From positions 434,001 to 498,000 of the forward strand of contig CAOLHI010000021.1 of NCBI GenBank assembly GCA_948474755.1: 64,000 nt of DNA, read 5' to 3'. The notes under the pieces were generated by a model that worked only from the letters and a program-made list of their open reading frames with translations, ran no database searches and was not told the origin of the DNA. Positions 22,866-33,939 of this stretch are shown piece by piece. Position numbers and translations under genes: made by a program. Source of the stretch: Ctenosaura bakeri. Its lineage: Eukaryota; Chordata; Lepidosauria; Squamata; Iguanidae. Each line of letters opens with the position of its first letter. The first letter of the stretch is position 1.

Positions 22866-23360
22866 CCACAGAATCATAGAGTTGGAAGGGACTTCAAAAG
22901 TAATTCAGTACAACCACCCACCAACACAATTGGTTGCTGTGGCTTTCTTGATCCAGGCTTCACTAAAATAGCTTCAGTAAAGGAAAGTTCACCTGGGTAA
23001 GTCTGTTCTACTGTCAAGGAGGTTCCAGCATCAGAAGGTCTTCCTAGTGCTTTGTTGAAATCCCCCTTCTAATTAGCTGAACCAGTTGGCTCAGGTCCTG
23101 TTCTCTCTAGAGAAACAGAAAATAAATTTGCTCCCTTCTCTCTGTGACAACTCTCCACATATTTGAAGATAGCTTTTGTATTGCCTCTTAACCCTCTCCT
23201 TCCCAGGCTAAAAAAACTCAACGTTTCTTCTTGGGTAGTGAGGTAACTGAAGTTGTATGGAACCTCAATTTGCAGCACCGCCAGTAGACGGCCAAAAGAT
23301 CTTACCTGGATTTTAGAGAGCTTCTGTTGCTTAGTAGTGAAAATAACGGGCCCCATAGTT
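22866..23360 (-). mobile_element. CR1 LINE copy 4, old
   Basis: Minus-strand terminus ACAGAATCATAGAGTTGGAAG at 22867-22889, then the CR1 C-terminal region with many changes. An open piece at 23069-23356 keeps a degraded GLRGNTKAIFKYVE version of the [14 protein letters not shown] block. Confidence 0.75.
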
Positions 23361-23639
23361 AACGTTCAATAGGAGGGCTGGTGTCAAGGGTTGGCATGGG
23401 TGGCCAGCTACTGAAACCTACAGTTCAGCAGGGAGCCTTCTGTTGACCTCAAATATTTCTTTCGTAAGAAATGAATGGCAGAAGCCGAATAAAGTTAAAA
23501 GGGGGTTGCTCTCTGCTATACTTACTAAGCACTTCTACCACTAAATATTGGTTAATCATGTTGGAAGTCACAAGAGGAAGGAGCATGGGAAACAATGGAG
23601 CAAGAGTAGTAATGTTTTCAGTTTCTTTCTAGAAACTGG
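23361..23639. other. Short noncoding stretch
   Basis: Nothing recognised. Confidence 0.4.
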
Positions 23640-23842
23640 GGCCATTTCCTCCCTAGACTGTAATAGTGCTATTATTCCACTTTCAACCTCCTATGGAATC
23701 CTGGGATTTACAGTTTTAGGAGGGGCATTTTGAATTCTCAGCCAGAGAGCTCTTTGGCCTCAGTAAACTACAAACCCCAGAATTCCACAGGATGTCAAAA
23801 GTGGAATAATAGCACCATTAAGAGTATAGTGCAGAAATGACC
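23640..23842. mobile_element. MITE group 1 copy (203 bp)
   Basis: Starts GGCCATTTCCTCCC and ends GCAGAAATGACC. Flanks TGG and TTG agree imperfectly. Interior matches 20509-20710. Confidence 0.88.
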
Positions 23843-24779
23843 TTGGAAGTGTGACACCTGTGCTTCATTGCTGTCAACACAGCATCCAACAAGAAATGAG
23901 AAGTCCCCCCACAAACCTCATGGACAACTCTCTATTTCCAGGTGGAAGAGGCACCTGAAAGAAACTGAGCACCCACCATCTTTTGCTTCATATGCTCATG
24001 CGTACTACTGCCCTGTCACCGGGTGGCACACCTGAAAGGAGGAAAGCAGTAACTCATACCCTCTTTCCACCATCAGAAATTGAACCAGTGGGAAGAGTAG
24101 AGAGAGAAAGGAGGAGAGTGACAAGGGTAGAGGAGGAAGGAGGGAGGGAGGAGGGAGAAAAATTGTAGAAGACACTGCAATAGTGTGGGGAAAGAGAACA
24201 CTGATGTTGGGGGAGACAGAGGGACTCAAGAAGGAAGCCCCAGTTAGAGACAGAAACATTGCACTATGCTTTATGCTTTCATGCTTCAACATCATCCTGT
24301 GTTATAATTCCCATATCATGTTGGCACTCATGCATGACAGTGATGTGTACCTATAACAAAATCTTGAAAGAATAGAGAATGTCTATCTGAGATCTGGCCA
24401 AGGATTTTGTAATTTGATGCAAATCCTTGTAAGAGTAATCTTTCTCCTTCTCACTATTTCTTTAACACACAGTTCTTTTTCCCGTCAAAATAACCATCTT
24501 CTATTCCTAGTGCTTTCCTATCTGTTTCTGTCTTTTGATAAGATTTCCAAGGTACTGGTCATGGCCATGTCTTGCAGTAGTAAATTCTATAGGGCTTATC
24601 TTAGTTCTCAAAAGGAAAAGAGGAGGGTAGACTCTGCAAAACTAGCCAGAAAAGGACAATCCTCATGACCAATACAACCTCTAGTATTTTCAGCTCCTGT
24701 CCAAGGTAGTTAGAAACAAGTGTGAAGGGGCAGGGAAGAGACCTAGAAGGAAAAGAAGAAGATGCACCAGCTCCTGGAG
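23843..24779. other. Noncoding stretch with purine-rich tract
   Basis: No gene. A GGAG-rich run lies at 24105-24165 and produces spurious frames on both strands. Confidence 0.45.
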
Positions 24780-25425
24780 AAAAGACTTATCTGACCATGA
24801 AAACACATGCTTTGGTTATATCCTGTTTGGATTACTGTAATATGCTGTGCTCGGGTTTGCCTTTAAACAGTGCTCAAAGATGTCAGTTGGTCCAAGAAGC
24901 CAGATCGTTAGCCAAGACCGGTTACAGGGAACATACAAATCCCTTGCTGCAACAGATCCACTGGCTGCTGATCCGTTTTCAGGCACAATTCAAAATGCTG
25001 GTCGTGTGTAAAGGTGGACATGGTTTTAATCCAGGCTATTTGAAGGACCATGTTTCTGTAAACCAGCCTGTTAGAGCTCTAAAAGCTTCAGGTGAGGCCC
25101 TTCTACATGGCTTCCAGAGTTTGGAACATTCTTCCTAGGAAGGCAAGGATGCCTTCATCCTTGCTCTCCTTCCGTTGGCAAGCAAAAGCATTCTGATTGT
25201 GTCAGGCTTTTAGAAATTGACAGTGATGAGTTCTTAATGCTTTTTTGTTGTGTTAATTTTCACATTGTCTTTAAATGGATTTTAAATGATTGTAACTCTA
25301 TAGATTGTTTAATTTTTTAAAAAAAATAACTTATATTTATAGTTCTTATACTGATGTTTTATGGTTTTTAATCTGTACTGCTTTTAATAATTCGTAAGTT
25401 GCCTTCAGTACTTTTATTGAGTTAA
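24780..25425 (+). mobile_element. L2-like LINE 3' end
   Basis: The open piece up to 25138 encodes ALVISCLDYCNMLCSGLPL, then QLVQ and LLQQIHWLLIRFQAQFKMLV, the C-terminal ORF2 blocks of L2-clade LINEs (SRLDYCNALLAGLP, LVQNAAARL, LHWLPVRARIDFK in general form). A 3' untranslated part follows with the TTGGAACATTCTTCCTAGG and TGCTCTCCTTCCGTTGGC blocks, then an AT-rich tail. It is 5'-truncated and broken. Confidence 0.82.
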
Positions 25426-25642
25426 AGGAGGAGGTGGTGGCAGCGGAGGAGGAAGAGGACGCTGAGAAAAAGTATAGTATATTTTCTTAAAATACCAGTT
25501 TTCAGTGTTTCTGAGTTGTGAGGAGCATGGGATGTGTGATTTATCTATCTGTATTGTTATGAGCAGAGATGTGAAAATTTAGGAGTTTTGCTTTGTTGGT
25601 TCTTAGAATCTCACCCATATTTACCGCCTATCCAAGTACTGA
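25426..25642. other. Short noncoding stretch
   Basis: A GGA/GGC-rich short run at 25430-25460; otherwise nothing recognised. Confidence 0.4.
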
Positions 25643-26264
25643 GAGCTAACATGGTATAGTGATTTGAACGTTGGACTATGAACTTGAAGATAAGCGTTCA
25701 GTTCCCCATTTGGGCCCTTTTCGCATGTTACCCGTTTGTGCAGCAGGGTGTGTGTGTGTGTGTCTCGCACAAAAAACCTCAGTAGGAAAACTGCTGCTTC
25801 CCTGTTCCTTGAGTTCTGCAGCACTTCCTGGTTGTGCGAGCGCCCCACTCCTTCCTACCACAGTGCAACCTGGGAATTGTAGGCTAGCACTGCAGCAGGA
25901 AGCATGACCAGCCTGGCTTCCGATGCACTGCACAGCAGGTAAGTGCACAGAGACCCCGGGAGCATTGTGCGACTGTGCACCATTTTCCGCTTAAAGCTGA
26001 AAATAAAAAGGTGCATGTCTGCTCTGCGTCCGGCTCTTGAGCATCATGTAAATGGAAATGCGTCGTACAGACCACTGCTTCCATTTACGCAATGCTCAAG
26101 GGGCCTCTCGCAAAAGAAACTGCGTGTGAAAAGGTCCTTGGCCATGGAAACTTACTGGGTGACTTTGGGTGCATCACACACTGTTGGTCCCAGAAAACCC
26201 CATGACTGGTTCACCTTAGAGTTGCCATAAGTTGGAAATGACTTGAAGACACATAACAACCACC
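25643..26264 (+). mobile_element. tRNA-derived SINE split by a MITE
   Basis: The head (ATGGTATAGTGATTTGAACG, then GTTCAGTTCCCCATTTG) ends at 25712. The body resumes at 26138 with TTGGCCATGGAAAC and ends with GACTTGAAGACACATAACAAC at about 26264. When 25713-26137 plus one TTG is removed, the two pieces fit the other SINE copies without gap. Confidence 0.92.
25713..26137. mobile_element. MITE group 2a nested in a SINE (425 bp)
   Basis: Starts GGCCCTTTTCGCA and ends GTGAAAAGGTCC. TTG is duplicated at 25710-25712 and 26138-26140. The interrupted SINE proves the 3-bp duplication. Contains GTGTGTG run and several CpGs. No coding frame of note. Confidence 0.92.
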
Positions 26265-26445
26265 AAGTTCTGTGTTGGATTGTGCAGCTTCCTCACTTCC
26301 CTCCACTGAAATTTGCATGTATTTCAGTACACAGTTTCCCTGATGTATGTGTGCATTTTGTGAACCTTAATGGACACATTTATACATTTTCCCCATTGAC
26401 CAATATATGTGTATGTGCAGGTTTCTATCATATACAATATACTTA

Positions 26446-26646
26446 GGCCATTTCCACATGACACTCTTATAGCATGATGATTACTCTTTCAACCTCCTAT
26501 GGAATTCTGGGGTTTGCAGTTCTGGGAGGGGCCAGCTGGTTTGGGGGTAAAGCCAGCTGGCCCCTCCCAAAACTGCAAACCCCAGAATTCCATAGGAGCT
26601 TGAAACTGGAATCATTGTGCTATAAGAGTATCATGCGGAAATGTTC
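26446..26646. mobile_element. MITE group 1 copy, long hairpin (201 bp)
   Basis: TTA at 26443-26445 and 26647-26649. Ends GGCCATTTCCACA and CGGAAATGTTC. The arms extend to the centre around a GGCCAGCTGGTTTGG / CCAGCTGGCC core. Arms are highly similar. Confidence 0.92.
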
Positions 26647-27179
26647 TTAGTCCCCCTCCTCCTCCTCCTCCTGTTTACCCCCAAACCAGGACTCAAGATG
26701 GCTTTATCATGTAGATTTAACTATATAAAATTCAAAAAAGAGAAAAACACTGGATTTGATGATCATAGATTCTTCCTGATGACAAGAAATCGAAAGTGTT
26801 CATACACCTTCATTAATAGTCCCACAGACCATAAATCACATACATTTGTAAAAAAATCTTAACACTAATTGCCTTTCCATCCCTACTTATGAGCCTACTT
26901 GTCTCCTATTAACAGCTCCTAGCTATGTTCTTGGTAGGTAAATAGGATGCGTTTGTGAATGCATGTACATGTGGATGGATGGGGATGGGGTAGAAAGTGA
27001 GGAAGGGAGTTGGATTCCTATCCCATAATCTTCTAGCCAAGGCTTTTTGAATAAGACAGTCAAGGGAATTGATCTGATTGACACTGGTAAACCAAAACAA
27101 TGCCTCTTACCCAATCCTGGTTGCAGCCCTCATAGTAAAAGACTTTGAAAATGACAAAGATGGCAAAACTCCTTCAGGA
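26647..27179. other. Noncoding stretch
   Basis: A (TCC)n run at 26651-26672; otherwise nothing recognised. Confidence 0.4.
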
Positions 27180-28095
27180 TCAAGATTTCTGCAGAAACAA
27201 GTGTAGGTGACCCTCAGCAACGGTGGGGCTTTGACGTCTCTGTAATTAGGGTGATGAAGATGAAGCTAGGAATACAGATGTTAACATTTTGCTCATTAAA
27301 ACAGCCCCATTTGGAAAATTTAAAAGACAGTCTTTTCTTTTTTCCCCCTTTTTACATTTGCAAAGCGAATCATCCCAACTTTATACTCACTCTCCCTTTT
27401 GATGGAGTGCAGGGAAAGAGTTAAAAAAAAAAAAAACCTCTGGGTTAGATCACACTGAAGTTTTCCCTTCCAGAAGATGACCTTAGGATCTGTCATCCCC
27501 CCTTGAATTTATACAAAGAATTCAAAGTAAAGGTTTTCTAGGTTACACTCCTTTTTTTTCCAAACCCTTTGTCCTGTCAGCTCAGTCCTTGATATCTTCA
27601 TCTACCGACATGCCCAGATGTGCAATGAATGTTGATTTGCACTGGCCCCACTCTGCCTCCCCGCTGGTGTCATTAAAACCAGGGAGGTAGCTGCTCCCCT
27701 GGCATCTTTGGCGTGGTTTGGCTCTTCGCTGCTGGTTAAATTATTGATGAAGAGCACTTCACTCACCATGTGTATTACCCACCTTTAAATGAAACAGTGC
27801 AGAGGAAGAGAGGGAGGAGGAGAGGGAGAGCTGACACCCCTTCCTCACTCCCTGCAATTTCTACGTGACATTTATGATGCAGTTCAGATTGCATCCCAGC
27901 AATTAATTTCCAATGGGCCCTCTCTCTGAAATGGAGATTTCCCTCTCCACACCCCAGCCAATTTCCTTTGATGGTAAACCTCTGTTCAGTTTCATGAGCC
28001 CAGAGAGGAGGGAAAACAACACAGAATATGTCTTGGATAATGGGAATCTTGAACTGGGAAGTTTAGCTGCAGGACTTGTATCATGTTGATAAGTT
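27180..28095. other. Repeat-free island, candidate conserved noncoding element
   Basis: About 900 bp with no similarity to repeats in the window. Notable words are TGTAATTAGGGTGATG near 27239, TGCTCATTAAAACAGCCCC near 27290, GTTAAATTATTGATGAAG near 27733 and CAATTAATTTCCAATGGG near 27900. This resembles vertebrate enhancer islands, by inference only. Confidence 0.38.
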
Positions 28096-28099
28096 GCCA

Positions 28100-28700
28100 A
28101 TGTCTTGATGCGGCAGCTAAAAAAGCCAATGCAATTCTAAGGTGTAGCAATAGGAGTATAGTGTCAAGATCAAAGGAAGCAATAATACCACTCTATTCTG
28201 CTTTGGTTAGATGAATATTGTGTCCAGTTCTGGGCACAAAAATTAAGAAGTATATTGACGAGCTGGAACTTGTCCAGAGGAGGGTAACCAAAATGGTGAA
28301 GGGTATGGAAACCATGCCCTAGGAGGAGTGGTTTAGGGAGTTGTGTATGTTTACCCTGGAGAAAAGAAGGCTAATAGGTGACATGATAACCATGTTTAAA
28401 TATTTGAAGGGATGTCATGTTGAAGATGGAGCAAGCTTGCTTTCTGCTTATCGAGAGACTAGGACAGAGAGCAATGAATTCAAACTACAGGAAAAGAGAT
28501 TTTGCCTAAATATGAGGAAGAACTTCCTGATGGATGCTGCCTCCAAGTGTGGTGGAGTCTCCTTCTTTGGAGGTTTTTAAACAGAGGTTGGATTGCAATT
28601 TGTGGGAGGTGCTTTGAGTGTGTGTTCCTGCCTGGCAGGAGCCTCAACTTGATAGCCATTGTGGTCTCTTCCAACTCTATGATCCTATGATTCTATGACT
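28100..28700 (+). mobile_element. CR1 LINE copy 5, 5'-truncated
   Basis: From GCGGCAGCTAAAAAAGCCAA to the TATGATTCTATGAC terminus at about 28685-28700. An open piece at 28341-28580 keeps [20 protein letters not shown]. Stop codons (TAG at 28320-28322 region) and indels make it inactive. Confidence 0.92.
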
Positions 28701-28829
28701 CATCATGTCACAATGGTAGCTTACTACTGGAGTGAGCTGTGGGTCTCAAATTTTCTGAGTTGCAGTGTGTGGACTACAGATGGCCAAGGCATTGTATTAC
28801 CACTACTCCTGTACCAATACATTTGTTTC

Positions 28830-28990
28830 CAGAAACTTAGCCATGTTGGACTTCACTAGCTATGTTGCAGAAGCTTTGTGGTGTTGAACTCCTTGAATGG
28901 GAGACCACCAGGTAGGACCTACTTAGCTTCTGCTATCTCCAGGCAAAGCTTGGGCAGAATCCTGCCTAAAAATCTGAAGACCCATTGACA
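28830..28990 (+). mobile_element. Possible 5S rRNA-derived SINE
   Basis: GCAGAAGCTTTGTGG and then CTTGAATGGGAGACCACCAG (near 28890-28913) match the internal control region of 5S rRNA (GAAGCTAAGCAGGG, CTTGGATGGGAGACCGCC). 5S-headed SINEs occur in lizards. The tail is too diverged to classify. Confidence 0.5.
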
Positions 28991-29245
28991 ATCACAGCTG
29001 ATGATACTGGACTACGAGGATCAATGTTCCAGCTCTGGGTCATGTGATACACAATTGGGATTAACTTGATCCTGTAATGCTGCTGATTCCGCTCAGTTCC
29101 TCAGTCAGAGGTTGAGATGGTTCAACAAACCCAGGCCCCAGACTGTAAAACCTGAGTATCAGCCAAAACTGAATGTACTGCTATAGATTTGGTTAGCTTA
29201 CCCTAAACTGTTGTTCATGAGGATCAGTATTGGAGAGGAGTCTCA
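28991..29245. other. Short noncoding stretch
   Basis: Contains a piece GATACTGGACTACGAGGATCAATG that resembles an ancient reptile repeat tail; unclassified. Confidence 0.3.
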
Positions 29246-29676
29246 GGCCCTTTTTGCACCTTACCTTTTCGCACTGCTGGGGCATGGGGATCACGTGAGC
29301 AGCCTTTTCTGAGAGGCTCTCGTGTCCCTGCTGCTTCGCCTCCACAGCTGCTGCCTACTGGCAAGCAAGCAGTGTGAGGGCTCCTCCTATTCCTTCCTCA
29401 GCACAGCCTGGGATTTTCCCAGGCTGCGCTTGGGCAGGAAGCATGAGCGCCGTGGTTCTGGAGGCTCTGCATGCACGATAAGTGCACACGGGGCCCTGGA
29501 GCGCTGCACGGTCGCATACTATTTTCGTCTACAAGCTGAAAATGAAATAGTGCACGATCGGTGCCTGTCGGCCCTGGCAGCATCGCGCAATTGTGAGGAC
29601 GTCATGTGGACCACTCCTCGCAATTGCGCGATGCTCAGAGGCCCTTTCGCATGGTGAATGCCATGAGAAAAGGGCC
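29246..29676. mobile_element. MITE group 2a copy (431 bp)
   Basis: TCA duplicated at 29243-29245 and 29677-29679. Ends GGCCCTTTTTGCAC and GAGAAAAGGGCC. CpG-rich interior, and a smaller internal palindrome near the right end (CGCAATTGTGAGGAC... CTCGCAATTGCGCG). Confidence 0.9.
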
Positions 29677-30351
29677 TCAGATTGCCTGCTGGGTCTACAT
29701 GTGGGAGACTCAGGTTACAAAATTGCTCAGACTTTTGGCTCGCTGGGTGGTATTGACTAAGCTGCTATGACAGGTTAAATACAGATTGCTGCAGTCTGTC
29801 CAAAGCCCAGGGTAGAGAGTAAGAAGGAAACTGAAGAAGATGATAATGTTTTGTAGCTGTTCAAAAATCCAACTGAATTCAGCTTCTTTTTTCCTCTCAG
29901 AGCCCTGTGTCACAAAGAGTACGTTTCCCAAATCATCCCAATCTGCAGTTTCCTATTCTTCCTGTGTCTTTCTTGGCTCAATATCTTCCTCCCTTCCCAC
30001 AGCCAATATGCCCTCAAAGCAATAGATCTTTCAACAGGATATAGCAGCCCCTTTCCCTCTCAGAAAGTTCACCAACAGCTATGGCATCACAGATGCTCAG
30101 ACAATGAGAGGAAAGAGAATTTTTAAATATAACTTTTGTGGCTGAAGTCTTTTGCTTGTTGTAGGTATAAAATAAAAGTAGAGAAGCATAAAGAAACTTC
30201 ATGGCAATGAAAAGACTTCTCAACTGAACTTGTTAATTTGGGACTAGGTTCTCACCACAGAATGGGAGAAAATGGCTCTGTGCTTCTGGCCCTCATTACT
30301 GTCTGTGGGAAAGGGTTGTCACTTTTTTCCTAATACATATGGTATCATTCT
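29677..30351. other. Noncoding stretch
   Basis: No gene or recognised element. Confidence 0.4.
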
Positions 30352-31294
30352 TGTTACCATGCCGTACACCCCCAATCTGTGATATAGTATGATTAGCTAT
30401 AAATAATATTTCATTGGTATGAAAGAAATACAGTTCTTGCACTTATGACTGAAAACCATATAGACAGGACTCTGGTTGAAAGCTTCGGAGCTAGGACAAA
30501 GGACCTCAGCATGGCCAGGTCATGAGTTCAAGAGGATCAGTGAGAAAGCCCAACCTGATGGATTTTAGATGGTCCTCTAAAGTACCTAGGCCTAGGAAAC
30601 AATGGGCCATGAAGCTGCTCGAAGGAACATCCAAGAAGCCAACATCTTGTTACCTCTTCCGGTTGAAACTGTCCTTTCATTCCTTCACCTTTCCAGTCAT
30701 TAAGAGGCTGTTATGATTTCCCTCAATGCTTTGTCACCAGATGCTAAGATAATCAGAATCTTCCAGACCCCCTTTGTCAGCTCAGCCAAAGAACAATTAA
30801 TACATTCCATTTCAGAGCAGAAAAATAATATTTAAACCCTGGCTCAGACCCTGGCTTGTTGCTATTACTTTGGACACCTATTGGCATGTTATGCTGCATG
30901 AGGACCCCCAATTCCTGTACATTGTACTGTGATCAGACATTCCCCCCAACCAATATGAGACACCTTGCTTTGATTCTCTTCTGCCGCTGGAATGATAACT
31001 ATCACCTACTTCATCCTAAAATCTCCACTGTCCAACTTTTCCCTCCTTTCCTTCTGCTAGCCTTCTATGGTTCATGAGATGGCTTTGATTTCTTGCATGT
31101 GCTTGTGATTCCCCCCAAAAAACATGATCTTTTGACTTTCAACTGGTGTCCTACAATTAGTACTGGTATACCCAGGCGAAAACGCCCTATGGTTGTCCCC
31201 TCTTGCAGGCCTCCTTGAGCTATAATTCCCCACCTTTCAAGGAGATGCTGGCACTGCTGGAGGATATCAACAGCCCACATCTTTTGGGGCAATA
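30352..31294 (+). mobile_element. Solo LTR, family B, copy 1 (943 bp)
   Basis: Homologous over its length to 51143-52070. Starts TGTTACCATGC and ends TTTTGGGGCAATA. The ATTCT at 30347-30351 recurs at 31294-31298, giving a 4-5 bp target duplication. Conserved inner parts include CTCAGCATGGCCAGGTCAT near 30506, TTTAAACCCTGGCTC near 30832 and TTTTGACTTTCAACT near 31131. The poly-A signal is decayed here. Confidence 0.88.
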
Positions 31295-31537
31295 TTCTTC
31301 CTGAGTTTATATGGTGTAAACTGAGGTAAGGGATCTTTTTTCTCCTCTGAATTATCTCCATCAAAACCTGGCAGGGTTAAGATAGAATGAGTGTGGATGA
31401 TTACCGAGGAAACAGGAGAGAATGCAAGGAAAAAATAGGAGGAGTTACCAAAAAGGAAAGAGGGACTCCCAAGAAAAAAAAGGAGAGCTAGTAAGGGTAG
31501 GCAGTTGGTAAGACCAGGGCCCTATTAACACTATATA
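31295..31537. other. Short noncoding stretch
   Basis: Nothing recognised. Confidence 0.4.
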
Positions 31538-32054
31538 GGCCCTTTTCGCACGGGCCTTTGCTCGCGCGACAGCCCCATGAGCCTCGCGGGAGTGGGAGCG
31601 TCGCTCCGCACGATGCACTCCCACTTCCGCCAGGCTTATGGGGCTGAAGAGGCGCGAGCGCGGGTTTTTTGATTTTCGTGTCCAAGCGAAAATCACCCCG
31701 CGCTTGCACAACGCTCCCGGCGCCCACCCGCACTTACCTTTCGTGCGGAGCCTCCGGGAGCCAGCCGGGTTGCGCTTCCTTCCCTCCGCCCCTGCGGAAG
31801 GAAGGAGCGGGGTGGGGAGCTAGCACGACGGACACTATGCCCGCTTCGCGTGCGGGGGGGCAATCCGGCGCTACGCCGCCCGCTTCGCACGGGGGGGAGG
31901 GCGGCTTGCACAGCAAGCCTCCTTCGGTGCCGCTTCCCTGCTGGTTCCTTCACCTGCGGAAGGAAGGAGGGGGAAGCGGCAGCCTCCTGGAGGAGCCTTC
32001 TTGCGCTTGCCGGCCTCCCCCGCTTGCGCTAGAAGCCTCAGTGCGAAAAGGGCC
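31538..32054. mobile_element. MITE group 2a copy, strongly CpG-rich (517 bp)
   Basis: Ends GGCCCTTTTCGCACG and GTGCGAAAAGGGCC, with ATA at 31535-31537 and 32055-32057. The ends match perfectly. The interior has by far the highest CpG density in the window, and dense overlapping open frames on both strands are a by-product of GC richness. The many intact CpGs suggest a recent insertion or lack of methylation-driven decay. Confidence 0.92.
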
Positions 32055-32819
32055 ATAGTTATAGTATTATCATTCCACTTTAACTATCACAGTTCTGTGT
32101 TATGGAATCCCAGGGAGTTCAGTGTAGGGAATATTATAATTGTGTAGTGTCAAAGGACTCAACTAGTAAGATTTTTTGGAGAAAACAGAAGCTGTAATGC
32201 TACCATAAGAGTATTAGTGACTGATGTTGCTCCTATACTTTATGGTGTACACTTTTATTGATATTCACCCTTTCTACCAGCATAGGACCCAAGGCAGCTA
32301 CGAGAACAGATTAAAATCAAGTACATCTAGAAAAAAAATCTTGCTTTTTAGTCCCAACCAAAGTAGACCCACTGAGTCAGTTGTTGAATGGTGAGTCAAA
32401 AAAATTCTGATTTAGTGCTCCATGATAGTCAGAAAGACTAACAGGATTCAAGGTGATGGCTGTAATAATAATAAAAAAAATTAAATAACAATGGAATAAG
32501 CTATCCTATTTCTTGTTTACAAATTTCTTGGTTGTTTGCCTGTTTCAGATTTTTCTAAATACTTTGATTCTGTGATTTGTAAAATAAAAAAAAAATCCTC
32601 CTTTTGAAAAAACCCCAGAGTTGCATCATTTTTTTTAACAGAATCCACACAGGTGGGCTTTCTCTCTCAGTCAAAGAATATTAGATTTTACAAAACCAGC
32701 CACTTTGAATGTTTGCTGGAGAAGTAATCTTTCCAAATACTTGCTTAGAATAAGGAGAAGGTACCTAAAAGCAAACAGATTTTTTTTTTGTCTGTATTTT
32801 TTATGTGTGTTTCTTATAG
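32055..32819. other. Noncoding AT-rich stretch
   Basis: Weak L2-tail-like piece at 32260-32320 (CAAGGCAGCTACGAGAAC). Nothing else recognised. Confidence 0.35.
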
Positions 32820-33082
32820 ACAGGTAACAATAGGGAGAGCAAAAATATTAAAAAAACATTCAGAAGAAGGTCAAAATATATTTCTCCTAATGTGAAAGAG
32901 GCCTGGACTGATGAGTCCTTGTAGCTTGGGATTTATTCTCAACAAAATTCTCACTTTTTTTTGCATGGAAAACTGCATTTTCTACAAGTAAAACAGCAAT
33001 TTCTAAGTAGATTTTTTTTTTAAAAAAAAAACCCTTAATTGCAAAAGGAAAAAAAATCACATGAGAATTTTGCACAGAATAA

Positions 33083-33284
33083 GGCCATTTCTGCACTGCA
33101 TTGTTATAGTGCTATTATTCCCCTTTCAACACCCTATGGAATCCTGGGGTTTGCAGTTTAGGGAGGGACAGTTAGAACTCTCAGCCTGAGAGCTCTTTGG
33201 CCTCAGTAAACTACAAACCCCGGAATTCCACAGGATATTGAAAGTAGAATGATAGCACTATAACAGTGCAGTGCAGAAATGGCC
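33083..33284. mobile_element. MITE group 1 copy nested in AT-rich repeat
   Basis: Ends GGCCATTTCTGCAC and GTGCAGAAATGGCC. Flanks TAA and TGA, one mismatch. Interior GAGCTCTTTGGCCTCAG as in the 202-bp subtype. Confidence 0.9.
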
Positions 33285-33413
33285 TGAGTCTTCAACTACA
33301 CCGCTCCGTGGGTAGAAAACAACATTTTCTGTACAGACAGAGACAGCATTTTCTGCAGAGAAAACAGGTGAAGTCCTGAAATGCAAATAGTCTTGAAAAA
33401 CTCTGCTGTTTTT

Positions 33414-33860
33414 AGAGGAGTCCTGAATGTGAAGAAAGTAACATAACTCAATATAACAGTGACAATAATTTATTTGACTAGAAGATAACTGATATATCAT
33501 AATTGTACAATATAAACATGATAAATGTATGAGGTACATCTGCATAATGTATATTATACATACAAAGTACATGTAATATACATACAATCTATAATGCATA
33601 GAATGTAAAGAATGTAGGATACTGATATTGGATAAAGTGCTACCTACCTAAACATGCGGCATAAATGGTAACATTTATAAATAACCATGCATATTTTTTC
33701 TATTTCTCTTTTTATTATTTTTTCTTTCTTTTTTTTCTTTTTTTAATTGTTTATAATGTTAATTATAATAAAGAAATGGAATACATAAAAAAAATCCAGA
33801 ATTATTAGGCAGAGTCAAATAAAGTCAATTTTAACAATTTTTCTTTTAAAAAAAAGAAAG
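33414..33860 (+). mobile_element. Retroposed LINE-tail segment with 18-bp target duplication
   Basis: AAAAACTCTGCTGTTTTT occurs at 33396-33413 and again at 33861-33878, enclosing 447 bp of AT-rich sequence that ends in A-rich runs. AATAAAG at about 33768 is a poly-A-signal-like word. This is the structure of an L1-type insertion. The body has no coding region and I cannot assign a family. Confidence 0.7.
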
Positions 33861-33939
33861 AAAAACTCTGCTGTTTTTGAATACTTTAAGCAGGAAGAAA
33901 ACTGTTAACATTACTCTTCCTTTGCAAATGAAATCATTA

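Larger units (their letters stand above)
32820..33900 (+). repeat. AT-rich unclassified repeat family, copy 3, twice interrupted
   Basis: Blocks CCTGGACTGATGAG near 32902, GGGATTTATTCTCAACAAAATTC near 32929 and ATTTTGCACAGAATAA at 33067-33082 match the other family members. It is broken by a MITE at 33083-33284 and by a retroposed segment at 33414-33860, and resumes after each. Confidence 0.55.

Noticed and set aside
28889..28913. 5S rRNA gene
   Set aside because: Only the internal control region is recognisable and it is diverged; a 5S-headed SINE fits better.
31445..32058. Dense GC-rich open frames on both strands, up to 129 codons
   Set aside because: They lie in a CpG-rich MITE with proven ends, where stop codons are rare by composition; no domain and no codon bias.
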